Source: Pirellulaceae bacterium (lineage in GTDB: Bacteria; Planctomycetota; Planctomycetia; Pirellulales; Pirellulaceae). Taken from it: a DNA stretch of 64,000 nucleotides. The stretch spans positions 62,001 through 126,000 of the forward strand of contig JAQWSU010000010.1 in NCBI GenBank assembly GCA_029243025.1, read 5' to 3'. The notes under the pieces are model-generated. The model was not told the DNA's origin, made no database searches, and saw only the letters and a program-made list of their open reading frames with translations. Below are positions 19,545 to 27,472 of this stretch, piece after piece. A program made the translations under genes and the position numbers. Every line of letters begins with the position of its first letter. Position 1 is the stretch's first letter.

Positions 19545-20114
19545 TCAGCGAGCTGACAAAGCTGAAGGTTGCTCACTCAGGTCCTCGGATTCAAGTGGTA
19601 GCTCGTTGCCATTCGCATCGCTTAAGCGAAGTGACGAATGACTTTCTTCATCAACGATCGCCTTAGAATCGGCGGATGAATCTTGCAGCGGATCCGCATC
19701 CAGAATTGAGACCAAGCGAGGCCGGCTCTCATCCGATTCGGCGACCGAGACTTCGTCTGCATCGTCGCCGAAGGGTTGAAATTCGGCGGCCGGATCATCC
19801 GATGCGATCACATCGGTGAAGTTCATCGGTGACACATCAACTTCGGCCTCGATTTGACTATCAGCGTCTGCATCATCCTGATCGAGCGGTTTAATCAAAT
19901 CCGCCAATGTCGGTTCGTTGGCAATTTCCTTCGGCTTACGGGGCAATTCACTGGCCGGATCGAGGATCGACCCCACGCGCCCGTGCACCTGATCGGCCCG
20001 CTCTCGTAGGCCTCCATAAGCCGCAAACTTGCAATCGTGCGAGCTGGCACACATCGAACAACCCAGCGTGCTAATCAGCGAAAGACAGCTAAAGACGGTA
20101 AGCAAACGTAACAT
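19545..20114 (-). CDS. Acidic lipoprotein of unknown function
   Basis: From the ATG at 20114 this is a 189-residue protein with a short hydrophobic signal and a lipobox-like LISTLGC. This suggests lipid attachment at Cys18 (first residue of the mature CSMCASSHDC stretch). The rest is strongly acidic and low in hydrophobic residues (runs of Asp, Glu and Ser), so it is probably disordered. The ribosome binding site GGAAGGGA precedes the start. It is divergent from queC, with 214 bp between the two starts. I recognise no domain. Similar small Cys-rich-plus-acidic lipoproteins are common in planctomycete envelopes (general knowledge), but no function can be given. Confidence 0.72.
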   Translation of the reverse strand: MLRLLTVFSCLSLISTLGCSMCASSHDCKFAAYGGLRERADQVHGRVGSILDPASELPRKPKEIANEPTLADLIKPLDQDDADADSQIEAEVDVSPMNFTDVIASDDPAAEFQPFGDDADEVSVAESDESRPRLVSILDADPLQDSSADSKAIVDEESHSSLRLSDANGNELPLESEDLSEQPSALSAR

Positions 20115-20328
20115 GGGATCCCTTCCAATCGATCGCGCCAATCCATTAGTCGATTGATCTAGATCCGGTTTCGGCTGTGACGAACGAGAACCTTTAAGTC
20201 GACTTTGCCGAATCTTCAGGTCAGGCAGCTTTCTGGAAAAATGGATGGCCTGGGCGACCTTGCTCAGGCCGCTTACAATCCGATTCTGCTAGCCTGCTTT
20301 CATCCATCGTCCGTTTGAGGCATCAACC

Positions 20329-21024
20329 ATGAACGCCACCCGCAAGGCGGTCGTCCTCCTGAGTGGGGGACTCGATTCCACAACCGTGTTGGCAATCGCC
20401 CGACACCAGGGATTTGAGCCGTGTGCAATCACCTTTCGCTACGGTCAGCGGCACGAGTACGAAATCGAGGCCGCCAAAAAAATCGCCCAAGCGGCGCAGA
20501 TCAAGGACCACTCGCTCATCGAATTCGATTTACGAGCCTTCGGAGGCTCAGCGTTAACTTCCGATTTAGAAGTCCCGAAGCGGGAAACAGCAGAACAAAT
20601 CGATGCCACAATTCCGATCACCTATGTTCCTGCGAGAAACACGATTTTTCTCTCATTCGCGCTTGCGTTTGCAGAAACTTTACCAGCCAGAGATATCTTC
20701 ATCGGCGTCAATGCACTCGATTACAGCGGCTATCCAGACTGTCGCCCGGAGTACATCCTCGCCTTTCAAACCATGGCAAACTTGGCCACCAAGGCCGGCG
20801 TGGAAGGTCACGGGGTCGAACTGCACGCCCCTCTACTGCAGATGACAAAAGCCGAAATCATTCAGCGAGGGCTAGAATTAGGCGTTGATTACGGCCAGAC
20901 GACAAGCTGTTACGATCCGGGCCCCGATCGAGCCGCCTGTGGCTCGTGTGACGCTTGCCTGCTGCGGCTGCGAGGCTTTGAGACCAACGGCATTCCCGAC
21001 CCAATTCGCTACGCCAATCGCTAG
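20329..21024 (+). CDS. queC: 7-cyano-7-deazaguanine synthase QueC
   Basis: This 231-residue protein is full length for QueC, which uses ATP and ammonia to convert 7-carboxy-7-deazaguanine to preQ0 in queuosine biosynthesis. The PP-loop SGGLDSTT is at 12-19. [11 protein letters not shown] and [17 protein letters not shown] are typical, and the zinc site near the C-terminus is [25 protein letters not shown] site lies about 10 bp before the ATG. The other queuosine genes (queD, queE, queF) are not in the window. The next gene, plsC, starts 20 bp downstream and is probably co-transcribed, though functionally unrelated. Confidence 0.96.
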   Translation: MNATRKAVVLLSGGLDSTTVLAIARHQGFEPCAITFRYGQRHEYEIEAAKKIAQAAQIKDHSLIEFDLRAFGGSALTSDLEVPKRETAEQIDATIPITYVPARNTIFLSFALAFAETLPARDIFIGVNALDYSGYPDCRPEYILAFQTMANLATKAGVEGHGVELHAPLLQMTKAEIIQRGLELGVDYGQTTSCYDPGPDRAACGSCDACLLRLRGFETNGIPDPIRYANR

Positions 21025-21043
21025 ACCGCATCGGTAACGACAG

Positions 21044-21706
21044 ATGGCCCAATCAAAATCCTTCCTGCAGCGAATCACCTACAAATTGACCCAGCTTTCA
21101 GCCAGACTGGCAGGCGTGATTTGGTTCCAACTTCGCTGTGAGGGACGTGATCAGATCCCGATGAGCGGTGGTGTCTTGGTCTGCTCGAACCATCAAAGCT
21201 ATTTGGATCCGGTCCTGATCGGCCTGGCCTGCGATCGGCGTCTCAACTATCTCGCTCGCGACACGCTGTTTGACTCGAAAATGCTCGGTTGGCTGATCCG
21301 TTGGTACGACGCCATCCCGATTCAACGTGACGGCTTTGGGTTATCCGGTATCAAGGAAACGCTGAAGCGGCTGAAACGGGAGGAGATGGTGCTGATTTTC
21401 CCCGAGGGCACCCGCACTCTCAGCGGCCAAATCGGACCGCTCAAGCCGGGCTTCTGCTCGCTCGCCCGCCGCGGGACGGTTGCCTTGCTTCCCGTCGCGA
21501 TCGCTGGCGCTTTCGAAGCTTGGCCGCGTGGGCAAAGGTTACCGGGCCGTTCGCAAATCCACATCCAATTCGGATCGCCAATCTCCCCCGAGGAAATCGC
21601 TAAATTGTCGGACGATCAGCTAGTGAAATGTCTCCAAACACGAATATCGAACTGCTTTCAACAAGCACAGAATCGACAAACAGGGGAATTCCAGAGTTAC
21701 CAGTGA
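21044..21706 (+). CDS. plsC: 1-acyl-sn-glycerol-3-phosphate acyltransferase (PlsC family)
   Basis: This is a 220-residue acyltransferase. The catalytic HxxxxD box is in CSNHQSYLDPVLI and the acceptor-binding motif is FPEGTRT. A further block is LLPVAIAGAFEAWPRG. It would add the second acyl chain to lysophosphatidic acid in membrane phospholipid synthesis at the inner leaflet. It follows queC by about 20 bp and precedes rpsA, an order that may reflect co-transcription. Other PlsC-fold acyltransferases share these motifs, so the exact acceptor is not certain. Confidence 0.88.
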   Translation: MAQSKSFLQRITYKLTQLSARLAGVIWFQLRCEGRDQIPMSGGVLVCSNHQSYLDPVLIGLACDRRLNYLARDTLFDSKMLGWLIRWYDAIPIQRDGFGLSGIKETLKRLKREEMVLIFPEGTRTLSGQIGPLKPGFCSLARRGTVALLPVAIAGAFEAWPRGQRLPGRSQIHIQFGSPISPEEIAKLSDDQLVKCLQTRISNCFQQAQNRQTGEFQSYQ

Positions 21707-21997
21707 CTTTTGCGGACAGCTTGCTCAGCTGCAACATGGCGGTCGGGCACCCCGCTGGAGTGGCAACCTGCGGAAGTATGGCGAGCCAGTCAACCCGAGG
21801 CTCGAATGGGCTGCCGAGGTTGCCGGTTGAAACAGGATCTGATAGTCTTGCGGGTTTCGCCGGGCCTATTCGTTCCTGTCTACCGTGTGGTGGGCTGCAG
21901 CCGGGCTTCCTCTTTTCCTTTGTGTCATCGAGTTTTAGATGCTCTTGGGCTGAGCCCGTCATCCTCTGCACACTCGATGGACGAAACTAGGTACCTG
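21707..21997 (+). other. Leader region between plsC and rpsA
   Basis: This is about 290 bp with no recognisable gene. The rpsA frame stays open through it, from a TTG at 21710, but the implied peptide is rich in Cys, Trp and Arg and unlike any S1 N-terminus, so I treat it as non-coding. S1 mRNAs in other bacteria have structured, autoregulated leaders, and this stretch could serve the same role. No specific structure was confirmed by eye. Confidence 0.4.
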
Positions 21998-24019
21998 ATG
22001 GTCGACCGTAATTTAATTCGTAGCTTGGAGAATGATCAGGAGTTTATCAGCGCGATTGATGCGGCTTTGGCTGGCGCCGAAGAAACGGGTTTGACGACTG
22101 TCGAATCCGAAGCCGATATCAACGTGAACAGCATTGTCGAAGGGCGGGTCATCCGCGTCGATGATGACCGAGTGCTGGTCGACGTCGGATTTAAGAGTGA
22201 AGGAACTATTCCATTATCGGAATGGGAAGAAGAAGAAGAGCAGCCTGGAGTAGGCAGCACGATTAAGGTACTTGTAGAAGAGGTAGAAGACGCCACGGGA
22301 ACCACTGAAGATCCCTACGGCATGATCAGCCTCAGCAAGCGTAAGGCGGAAAAGATTCTCGCCTGGCAAGAGATGATGAAGACGATCGAGGAAGGTCAGG
22401 TCGTCACCGGCACATGCACTCGAAAAATTAAAGGCGGGTTGCTTGTCGACATTGGAGTCAATGTTTTTCTCCCTGCGAGTCAAGTCGATATTCGACGTCC
22501 GCATGACATTGGCGAATATATCGGTCGAGTCGTGCAATGCGAAGTTCTCAAAATCGACGAAGCACGACGAAACATCGTCGTTAGCCGTCGGTCTTTGATC
22601 GAAAAACAGAGACAAGAAGATCGCGAACAATTGCTTCGCGAATTGGAAGTCGGCCAAGTGCGAAAAGGCGTGGTCAAGAACATCGCCGAATTCGGTGCGT
22701 TCGTCGACCTCGGTGGGATCGACGGCCTGTTGCACATTACCGACATGAGTCATGGTCGAATCGGACATCCCTCGGAATTGGTCAATATTGATCAAGAAAT
22801 CGAAGTGATGATCCTTAATATCGATTACGAAAAAGAAAAAATCGCCCTGGGCATGAAGCAGATGACGCCCAGCCCGTGGGACAATGTCGAGGACAAGTAC
22901 CAAGTCAATGGGAAAGTCATGGGCAAGGTCGTAAACGTGATGTCCTACGGAGCCTTCGTCAAACTAGAAGAAGGCATCGAAGGACTCGTCCACATCAGTG
23001 AGATGTCCTGGACCAAGCGGATCAGCCACCCCAATGAACTCGTCCAAATCGGTGATGAAATCGAAGTGGTCGTGCTCGGTATAGATCGGGAAAAACAAGA
23101 GATTTCGCTGGGTATGAAGCAAACCCAAAAGAATCCTTGGGAAGATGTTTCCGATCGTTACCCAGAAGGTACGCTGGTCAAAGGTCGAGTTCGCAACTTG
23201 ACCAACTACGGTGCCTTTATCGAACTCGAAGAAGGTATCGATGGCCTGCTGCATGTCTCTGACATGTCATGGACGCGGAAAATTAGCCATCCCAACGAAA
23301 TGCTGGAAAAAGGCCAGGAGATCGAATGCCGCGTGCTCTCGGTCGATCAAGATCGTCGACGCATCGCGCTTGGACTTAAGCAGCTGGACGAAGATCCATG
23401 GGTCAACGACATCCCGAATCGTTACCAGCCCGGTGAATTGGTGAAGGGGAAAGTAACCAAAATCACAAACTTCGGCGTGTTTGTCGGTCTCGAGGATGGG
23501 CTCGAAGGCCTACTCCACATCTCAGAATTGGCCGACCACAAGGTTGAAAACCCCGAAGAAATCGTCAAAGTCGGCGATGAAATCGAGGTCAAAATCCTGC
23601 GAGTCGACACGGATGACCGGAAAATCGGGCTGTCACGCAAACGGGTCGACTGGGCCGAGGAAGACGAAGCGGCCGCAGGTGAAGGTGGCTCAGAAGATCG
23701 TTCGACTCAAGCTCAACCCCCGAAGGATCTCAAGGGCGGTTTAGGAGAGTCGGGACCGTTAATCAAAACGGGACCTGCTGAGGAGCCAGCCGCCAAAGCG
23801 TCGACTGTCGAGGAGCCAGCCGCCGAAGCCGAACCGGCCGCCGAAGCCGAACCGGCCGCCGAAGCCGAACCAGCCGCCGAAGCCGAACCGGCCGCCGAAG
23901 CCGAACCGGCCGCCGAAGCCGAACCGGCCGCCGAAGCCGAACCGGCCGCCGAAGCCGAACCGGCCGCCGAAGCCGAACCGGCCGAGGAGCCGGAAAAACC
24001 GTCAGAACCGGCTGAGTAA
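21998..24019 (+). CDS. rpsA: 30S ribosomal protein S1, six S1 domains plus repetitive acidic tail
   Basis: From the ATG at 21998 (an alternative is 21977) this is a 673-residue S1 protein with six OB-fold S1 domains. The third to sixth are the most conserved, each with the G-AFV-L--GI-GL-HISEMSW core. S1 binds mRNA and brings it to the 30S subunit. The C-terminus beyond the sixth domain is low complexity: a linker of about 60 residues, then nine copies of a six-residue unit (Ala-Ala-Glu-Ala-Glu-Pro), then AEEPEKPSEPAE. The tail is absent from standard S1 and is encoded by an 18-bp tandem repeat. An intrinsic terminator follows the stop. Identity is certain; only the start and the role of the tail are open. 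Confidence 0.96.
   Translation: MVDRNLIRSLENDQEFISAIDAALAGAEETGLTTVESEADINVNSIVEGRVIRVDDDRVLVDVGFKSEGTIPLSEWEEEEEQPGVGSTIKVLVEEVEDATGTTEDPYGMISLSKRKAEKILAWQEMMKTIEEGQVVTGTCTRKIKGGLLVDIGVNVFLPASQVDIRRPHDIGEYIGRVVQCEVLKIDEARRNIVVSRRSLIEKQRQEDREQLLRELEVGQVRKGVVKNIAEFGAFVDLGGIDGLLHITDMSHGRIGHPSELVNIDQEIEVMILNIDYEKEKIALGMKQMTPSPWDNVEDKYQVNGKVMGKVVNVMSYGAFVKLEEGIEGLVHISEMSWTKRISHPNELVQIGDEIEVVVLGIDREKQEISLGMKQTQKNPWEDVSDRYPEGTLVKGRVRNLTNYGAFIELEEGIDGLLHVSDMSWTRKISHPNEMLEKGQEIECRVLSVDQDRRRIALGLKQLDEDPWVNDIPNRYQPGELVKGKVTKITNFGVFVGLEDGLEGLLHISELADHKVENPEEIVKVGDEIEVKILRVDTDDRKIGLSRKRVDWAEEDEAAAGEGGSEDRSTQAQPPKDLKGGLGESGPLIKTGPAEEPAAKASTVEEPAAEAEPAAEAEPAAEAEPAAEAEPAAEAEPAAEAEPAAEAEPAAEAEPAAEAEPAEEPEKPSEPAE
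23819..23980 (+). repeat. Nine-unit 18-bp coding tandem repeat in rpsA
   Basis: The unit GCCGCCGAAGCCGAACCG is repeated nine times without interruption (162 bp, in frame). The only difference seen is the last codon of the third unit (CCA instead of CCG). The near identity at silent positions points to recent expansion by slippage or unequal exchange, and the copy number may vary between strains. The opposite strand also reads open as a Pro-Val-Arg-Leu-Arg-Arg repeat, an artefact of the 18-bp period. Confidence 0.95.
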
Positions 24020-24048
24020 GTACCGTCGGACGCAAATACGACATTCTC

Positions 24049-24089
24049 AAACGACCCCGCGCGTTGCTAACGTTGGGGTCGTTTTCTTT
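24049..24089 (+). terminator. Intrinsic terminator after rpsA
   Basis: A 10-bp perfect stem (AAACGACCCC at 24049-24058 with GGGGTCGTTT at 24075-24084) has a 16-nt loop and continues into a T-rich run (TTTTCTTT). It lies 30 bp after the rpsA stop. Confidence 0.88.
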
Positions 24090-24222
24090 GGTATTCTCGG
24101 AACGAAAAACAAATCCGCTTTACATCCTCTCGGTTGCCAGCTCCTTCAGAAATCGCCCCTGATCGTCGATGTGTAGGTTTATCCTCCTCCCTGGTACTAA
24201 ACCCGACCATCCTGGCACGCAA

Positions 24223-25116
24223 ATGACACAATCTCGCTCAACCACGACAGAGACGTCCCGCATCCCAACTTCCGATGCGAGCGTTCAAACTCCGCTAGAA
24301 ACCTATCTGCGTGAAATCAACGAAACGGCTCTGCTGACTGCCCAGCAGGAGCGTGAACTCGCCCGCCAGATTGGTGCCGGTGACATTCGTGCCCGAGATC
24401 GCATGGTGCGTGCTAACCTGAGATTGGTCGTCAACATCGCCCGAGGCTACACGGGTAAAGGGCTAGGGCTCCAAGACCTGATCGAAGAAGGCAATCTCGG
24501 CCTATTACGAGCCGTGGAGGGTTTCGACCCGGAAATGGGAACTCGCTTCAGCACCTACGCGAGCTATTGGATTAAGCAATCGATCAAACGTGCTCTGATC
24601 AATTCGGCCAAGACGATCCGAATCCCCGCCTACATGGTGGAATTGCTATCCAAATGGCGTCGGGCAAACGCCCGCCTTGCAGAGGAACTGGGCCGCACAC
24701 CCACGGTGGAAGAAATCGCACGCGTTTTGGGACTCCCGAAAAAGAAGCTTCCGATCATCAAGAAAGCGATCAACATCTACAATTCGACGCCTCAAACAGA
24801 CCAGTCCGAAGCAGGTTGGTCGCTTGGCGAAATGGTGATGGATGAGCGAACCAAGACACCCGAAGACGAACTGCTGGAACATGACATCCTGAATCATGTT
24901 CTACACATGATGGAACACATGGACCCTCGCGAAGCAACCGTCCTTCGCATGCGTTTCGGATTGGACGACTTGGAACCACATACATTGAAGGAAATTGGCG
25001 AGCAATTGGGACTGACTCGCGAGCGGGTAAGACAAATTGAGACAGAAGCACTCGGAAAACTCTCCGATGGCCTCAAAGATCCGCTGGAACGACACGACAC
25101 GGCCCCTCAAGCCTGA
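24223..25116 (+). CDS. RNA polymerase sigma-70 factor (RpoD/SigA-type, no region 1.1)
   Basis: This protein has 297 residues from the ATG at 24223; an ATG at 24169 would add 18 poorly conserved residues. Region 1.2 is TPLETYLREINETALLTAQQE. Region 2 is RMVRANLRLVVNIARGY ... LIEEGNLGLLRAVEGFDP ... FSTYASYWIKQSI. Region 3 is RIPAYMVELLSKWRRA. Region 4 is VLRMRFGLDD...TLKEIGEQLGLTRERVRQIE. These match primary/group 2 sigma factors recognising -10/-35 promoters. Region 1.1 is absent and the protein is short, so it may be an alternative group 2 sigma rather than the main housekeeping factor. It is monocistronic by appearance, between the rpsA terminator and apt. Confidence 0.9.
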   Translation: MTQSRSTTTETSRIPTSDASVQTPLETYLREINETALLTAQQERELARQIGAGDIRARDRMVRANLRLVVNIARGYTGKGLGLQDLIEEGNLGLLRAVEGFDPEMGTRFSTYASYWIKQSIKRALINSAKTIRIPAYMVELLSKWRRANARLAEELGRTPTVEEIARVLGLPKKKLPIIKKAINIYNSTPQTDQSEAGWSLGEMVMDERTKTPEDELLEHDILNHVLHMMEHMDPREATVLRMRFGLDDLEPHTLKEIGEQLGLTRERVRQIETEALGKLSDGLKDPLERHDTAPQA

Positions 25117-25142
25117 ACTCGGCTCTGACCCTTGCCACCGCG

Positions 25143-25180
25143 TCACTCGCGAGATATCCTCTTGTCTCCAGAGCGAGTGA
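25143..25180. repeat. 8-bp inverted repeat between the sigma factor and apt
   Basis: TCACTCGC (25143-25150) faces GCGAGTGA (25173-25180) across a 22-nt loop. It is followed by a run of A on the top strand, so it is not a normal terminator for the sigma gene. It could be a weak structure or chance. Confidence 0.3.
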
Positions 25181-25343
25181 GCCCAAAAAATCTGGAACGC
25201 ATCATCCATTCGGATCGCGTTCCGCCGGTCACGTTGACGTGACGACTAGGCTCTCAAAATAGTGCATGACCGCCTGTTCTGCTTCGCCTCCTGGCTGAAT
25301 GCGTCGGCGCTACAGAGGCCCTCCCCCCCATTGAGAGCAGATC

Positions 25344-25874
25344 ATGACCGAAACAAGTCAGCTCGACCTAAAATCGTACATTCGCGATATCCCCGATTTT
25401 CCCAAGCCAGGAATTTTGTTTCGGGATATCACCCCGCTCCTTCTAGCACCTGACGCTTTTGCTGAATCAATCGATCGATTCGCCGAACAATATCGGGATC
25501 ACCAGATCGACACCATCGTGGCTGCGGAAGCAAGGGGCTTCATTTTTGCCACACCGCTCGCCATGGCCCTGAATGTGGGCTTTGTCCCCGTTCGCAAACC
25601 CGGCAAACTCCCCTTTCAGACCCACGCATTCGAATATGAGCTGGAATACGGCTCGGACAAGCTGGAGATTCACGTTGATGGGCTCGAAGCCGGGCAACGG
25701 GTCTTGATCGTGGATGATCTGCTGGCCACCGGCGGCACCATTGATGCTTGCTGCAAGCTCGTGGAAAAAAACGGAGCCGAGGTGGTTAGCTGTGCGTTCT
25801 TGATTGAATTAGCAGATCTCGGTGGCCGGGAACGAATCGCTCCACACGACGCTTTCACCCTTATCACCTACTAG
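25344..25874 (+). CDS. apt: Adenine phosphoribosyltransferase
   Basis: This 176-residue enzyme is full length for Apt, which condenses adenine with PRPP to AMP in purine salvage. The N-terminal [21 protein letters not shown] is diagnostic. [14 protein letters not shown] and [10 protein letters not shown] line the base site, and the PRPP loop is [13 protein letters not shown]. It is not obviously in an operon. A gap of about 230 bp separates it from the sigma gene. Confidence 0.95.
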   Translation: MTETSQLDLKSYIRDIPDFPKPGILFRDITPLLLAPDAFAESIDRFAEQYRDHQIDTIVAAEARGFIFATPLAMALNVGFVPVRKPGKLPFQTHAFEYELEYGSDKLEIHVDGLEAGQRVLIVDDLLATGGTIDACCKLVEKNGAEVVSCAFLIELADLGGRERIAPHDAFTLITY

Positions 25875-26003
25875 CGAGCCGCCTGGCCAAACGTCGCACC
25901 TGCTGGCCATTACCGCGTCCGCTTTGCGTGCGTGCAGAATTCCTGGGCGTCGCATCAACGAGATCTGCAGACGCGAAACAGGCTTCGACAAGGCGCGAGC
26001 CGC

Positions 26004-26099
26004 CTAGCGAGTTGCGTCATCTCGTTGTTCAAAAACGCCTGCGGCGATCAGAACAACCACCGCCAAACTGATCAAGGCAACAAATACCTGAAGCGACAT
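26004..26099 (-). CDS. 31-residue single-span membrane microprotein with strong ribosome binding site
   Basis: From the ATG at 26099 the ORF encodes 31 residues: a polar start (MSLQ), one hydrophobic stretch of about 18 residues (VFVALISLAVVVLIAAGV), then a charged tail (FEQRDDATR). The start is preceded by AAGGAGGG with a spacing of 5 nt, close to the ideal Shine-Dalgarno and one of the best sites in the window. An open frame extends back to 26225, but the longer product would put this site inside the gene. It lies between apt (convergent) and the PilZ gene upstream on the same strand, about 200 bp downstream of the PilZ stop. The family is unknown. Confidence 0.6.
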   Translation of the reverse strand: MSLQVFVALISLAVVVLIAAGVFEQRDDATR

Positions 26100-26299
26100 A
26101 CTACCCTCCTTAGCCCACTTACGCGCTGTTTCCATCCCAGCGGATGCGGATTGCGTCACGGAAACAAAAAACTCCACGCCAATGTAATAACTTGGTTGCC
26201 TAAATAACACAAGACCAAAGTGCAATTCGCAACCGAGTGACTCGTCGGCTTAGAGACCAACATCACGAGCTACGAGGATCTGAGAACCGCAGAGGGCGG

Positions 26300-27244
26300 T
26301 CAGAGCTGATCTCCGCGATCAGCCGGAGCAACTGCGTCTCCCACCGGTTTCCCCGCAAAACTGGCCTGTATCATCTCGAAGAAGCCTTCCGTGACAGTCT
26401 GTTGATTGGTTCGACGAGCCACTTGGTAGTCCTGAATAAGATCGAGTGCAGAAACTGCCGTCAAGACAACCACTGCAATGATGCACCATCGAGACAAGGA
26501 CATAGACTTTGCATTACGAAATCGCCGTGCCCACTCAAGCGCACGTTCTGGCTCGACAACATTGCGGAATTTCACGAAAGAATCCAGTCTCGTAAAACTA
26601 CAGCCAACTGCGTAGCCCTGATCCAAATGGCGTCGCCACATCACTCGGGCCGACACCTCAATCGTTTGATCGTCATTGGAAAGCAATAGCATCAACCGAT
26701 CAGTCGGAAAATGTCTTGCATCTGTACACCGGAGGCAGAATCCGCCTTTCGAGTAATTGACGATCTCCACATCTTTTTGTGCATTGGTCAATTCCCATTT
26801 GGCAATCGCGCGATGAGCAATCTGATAACGTGGATCGCGTCTCCGATCAAGCAAACCGGCAATCGCCAGGTTTCCGATCACCTCTTGGGGGACCATTTCA
26901 AACAACCGACACCCGATCCACCAAGAATCTTTGTCCTGGGGTTGGGCCCATCGCACAACACCAGTAAAGTGCATTTTCAATTGAGTCTTTTCGACTTCCA
27001 GGCAGAAGCGGATACGAACTCCTTCAGGCAAGCGCACACCAAGCGAAAAACGCACACCTTGAGCGGACAGGTCCGCGAGCTGTCCAAGATGCTGCTCCTC
27101 TCCCTGATCGTTGGTGATCGTGACAGTGACGCGAGTTGCCTCCAAGTTCGAAATCAAATATCGCGTGTCACAGCGTCGTGGTTCAGATGCTAATGCCTGG
27201 GCCATTTTTTTTCTCCGGCGTAATCGATCGAATCGAAACGCCAT
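26300..27244 (-). CDS. Tandem PilZ-domain membrane protein (c-di-GMP receptor-like)
   Basis: This is a 314-residue protein with two PilZ-type domains and one membrane helix. The first (about 23-120) starts RRCDTRYLI with DLSAQGVRFSL. The second (about 134-230) starts RRRDPRYQI with NYSKGGFCLRC. Each shows the RxxxR-like and (D/N)xSxxG pairs used to bind cyclic di-GMP; the second looks the more complete. A hydrophobic segment (about 249-266, WCIIAVVVLTAVSALDLI) anchors the C-terminus, with about 45 residues beyond. It probably links c-di-GMP levels to a membrane process such as motility or polysaccharide production. No partner is adjacent. An internal ATG (27205) is an alternative start. Confidence 0.85.
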   Translation of the reverse strand: MAFRFDRLRRRKKMAQALASEPRRCDTRYLISNLEATRVTVTITNDQGEEQHLGQLADLSAQGVRFSLGVRLPEGVRIRFCLEVEKTQLKMHFTGVVRWAQPQDKDSWWIGCRLFEMVPQEVIGNLAIAGLLDRRRDPRYQIAHRAIAKWELTNAQKDVEIVNYSKGGFCLRCTDARHFPTDRLMLLLSNDDQTIEVSARVMWRRHLDQGYAVGCSFTRLDSFVKFRNVVEPERALEWARRFRNAKSMSLSRWCIIAVVVLTAVSALDLIQDYQVARRTNQQTVTEGFFEMIQASFAGKPVGDAVAPADRGDQL

Positions 27245-27472
27245 GGGTCGCCAACTTGTCCGTCATAGAATACATAGCATTCTGGGAAACTGAGTACGCC
27301 TTCGTCGGAAGCGATTGAGTCGAGAATGGGGTGGAACGACAGATATTTTTTCGCCGCCTAGCTGCTGTTCACCGAATATAGGGGCCATATGGGTTGTCCG
27401 AGGCAAATGGAAATCCAACCCATCAGGTCGATTTGTGTTAGCATCAAAGGTCCGTAGCTGAGTGACCTTCCT

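Noticed and set aside
21710-21997. 96-codon N-terminal extension of rpsA
   Set aside because: TTG start, Cys/Trp/Arg-rich and not S1-like; the conserved MVDRNLIRSLEND start fits better.
22214-22903. 229-codon reverse-strand frame inside rpsA
   Set aside because: Entirely within the well-conserved S1 domains on the other strand; a shadow frame.
23819-23980. Possible CRISPR-like repeat array
   Set aside because: Repeats are contiguous, in frame and without spacers; a coding repeat.
23763-24050. Long reverse-strand frame (Arg/Pro/Leu repeat) across the rpsA tail
   Set aside because: It is the antisense reading of the 18-bp repeat in rpsA; no start signal or family.
25143-25180. Terminator for the sigma factor gene
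   Set aside because: The stem is followed by A, not T, on the transcribed strand; kept only as a weak inverted repeat.
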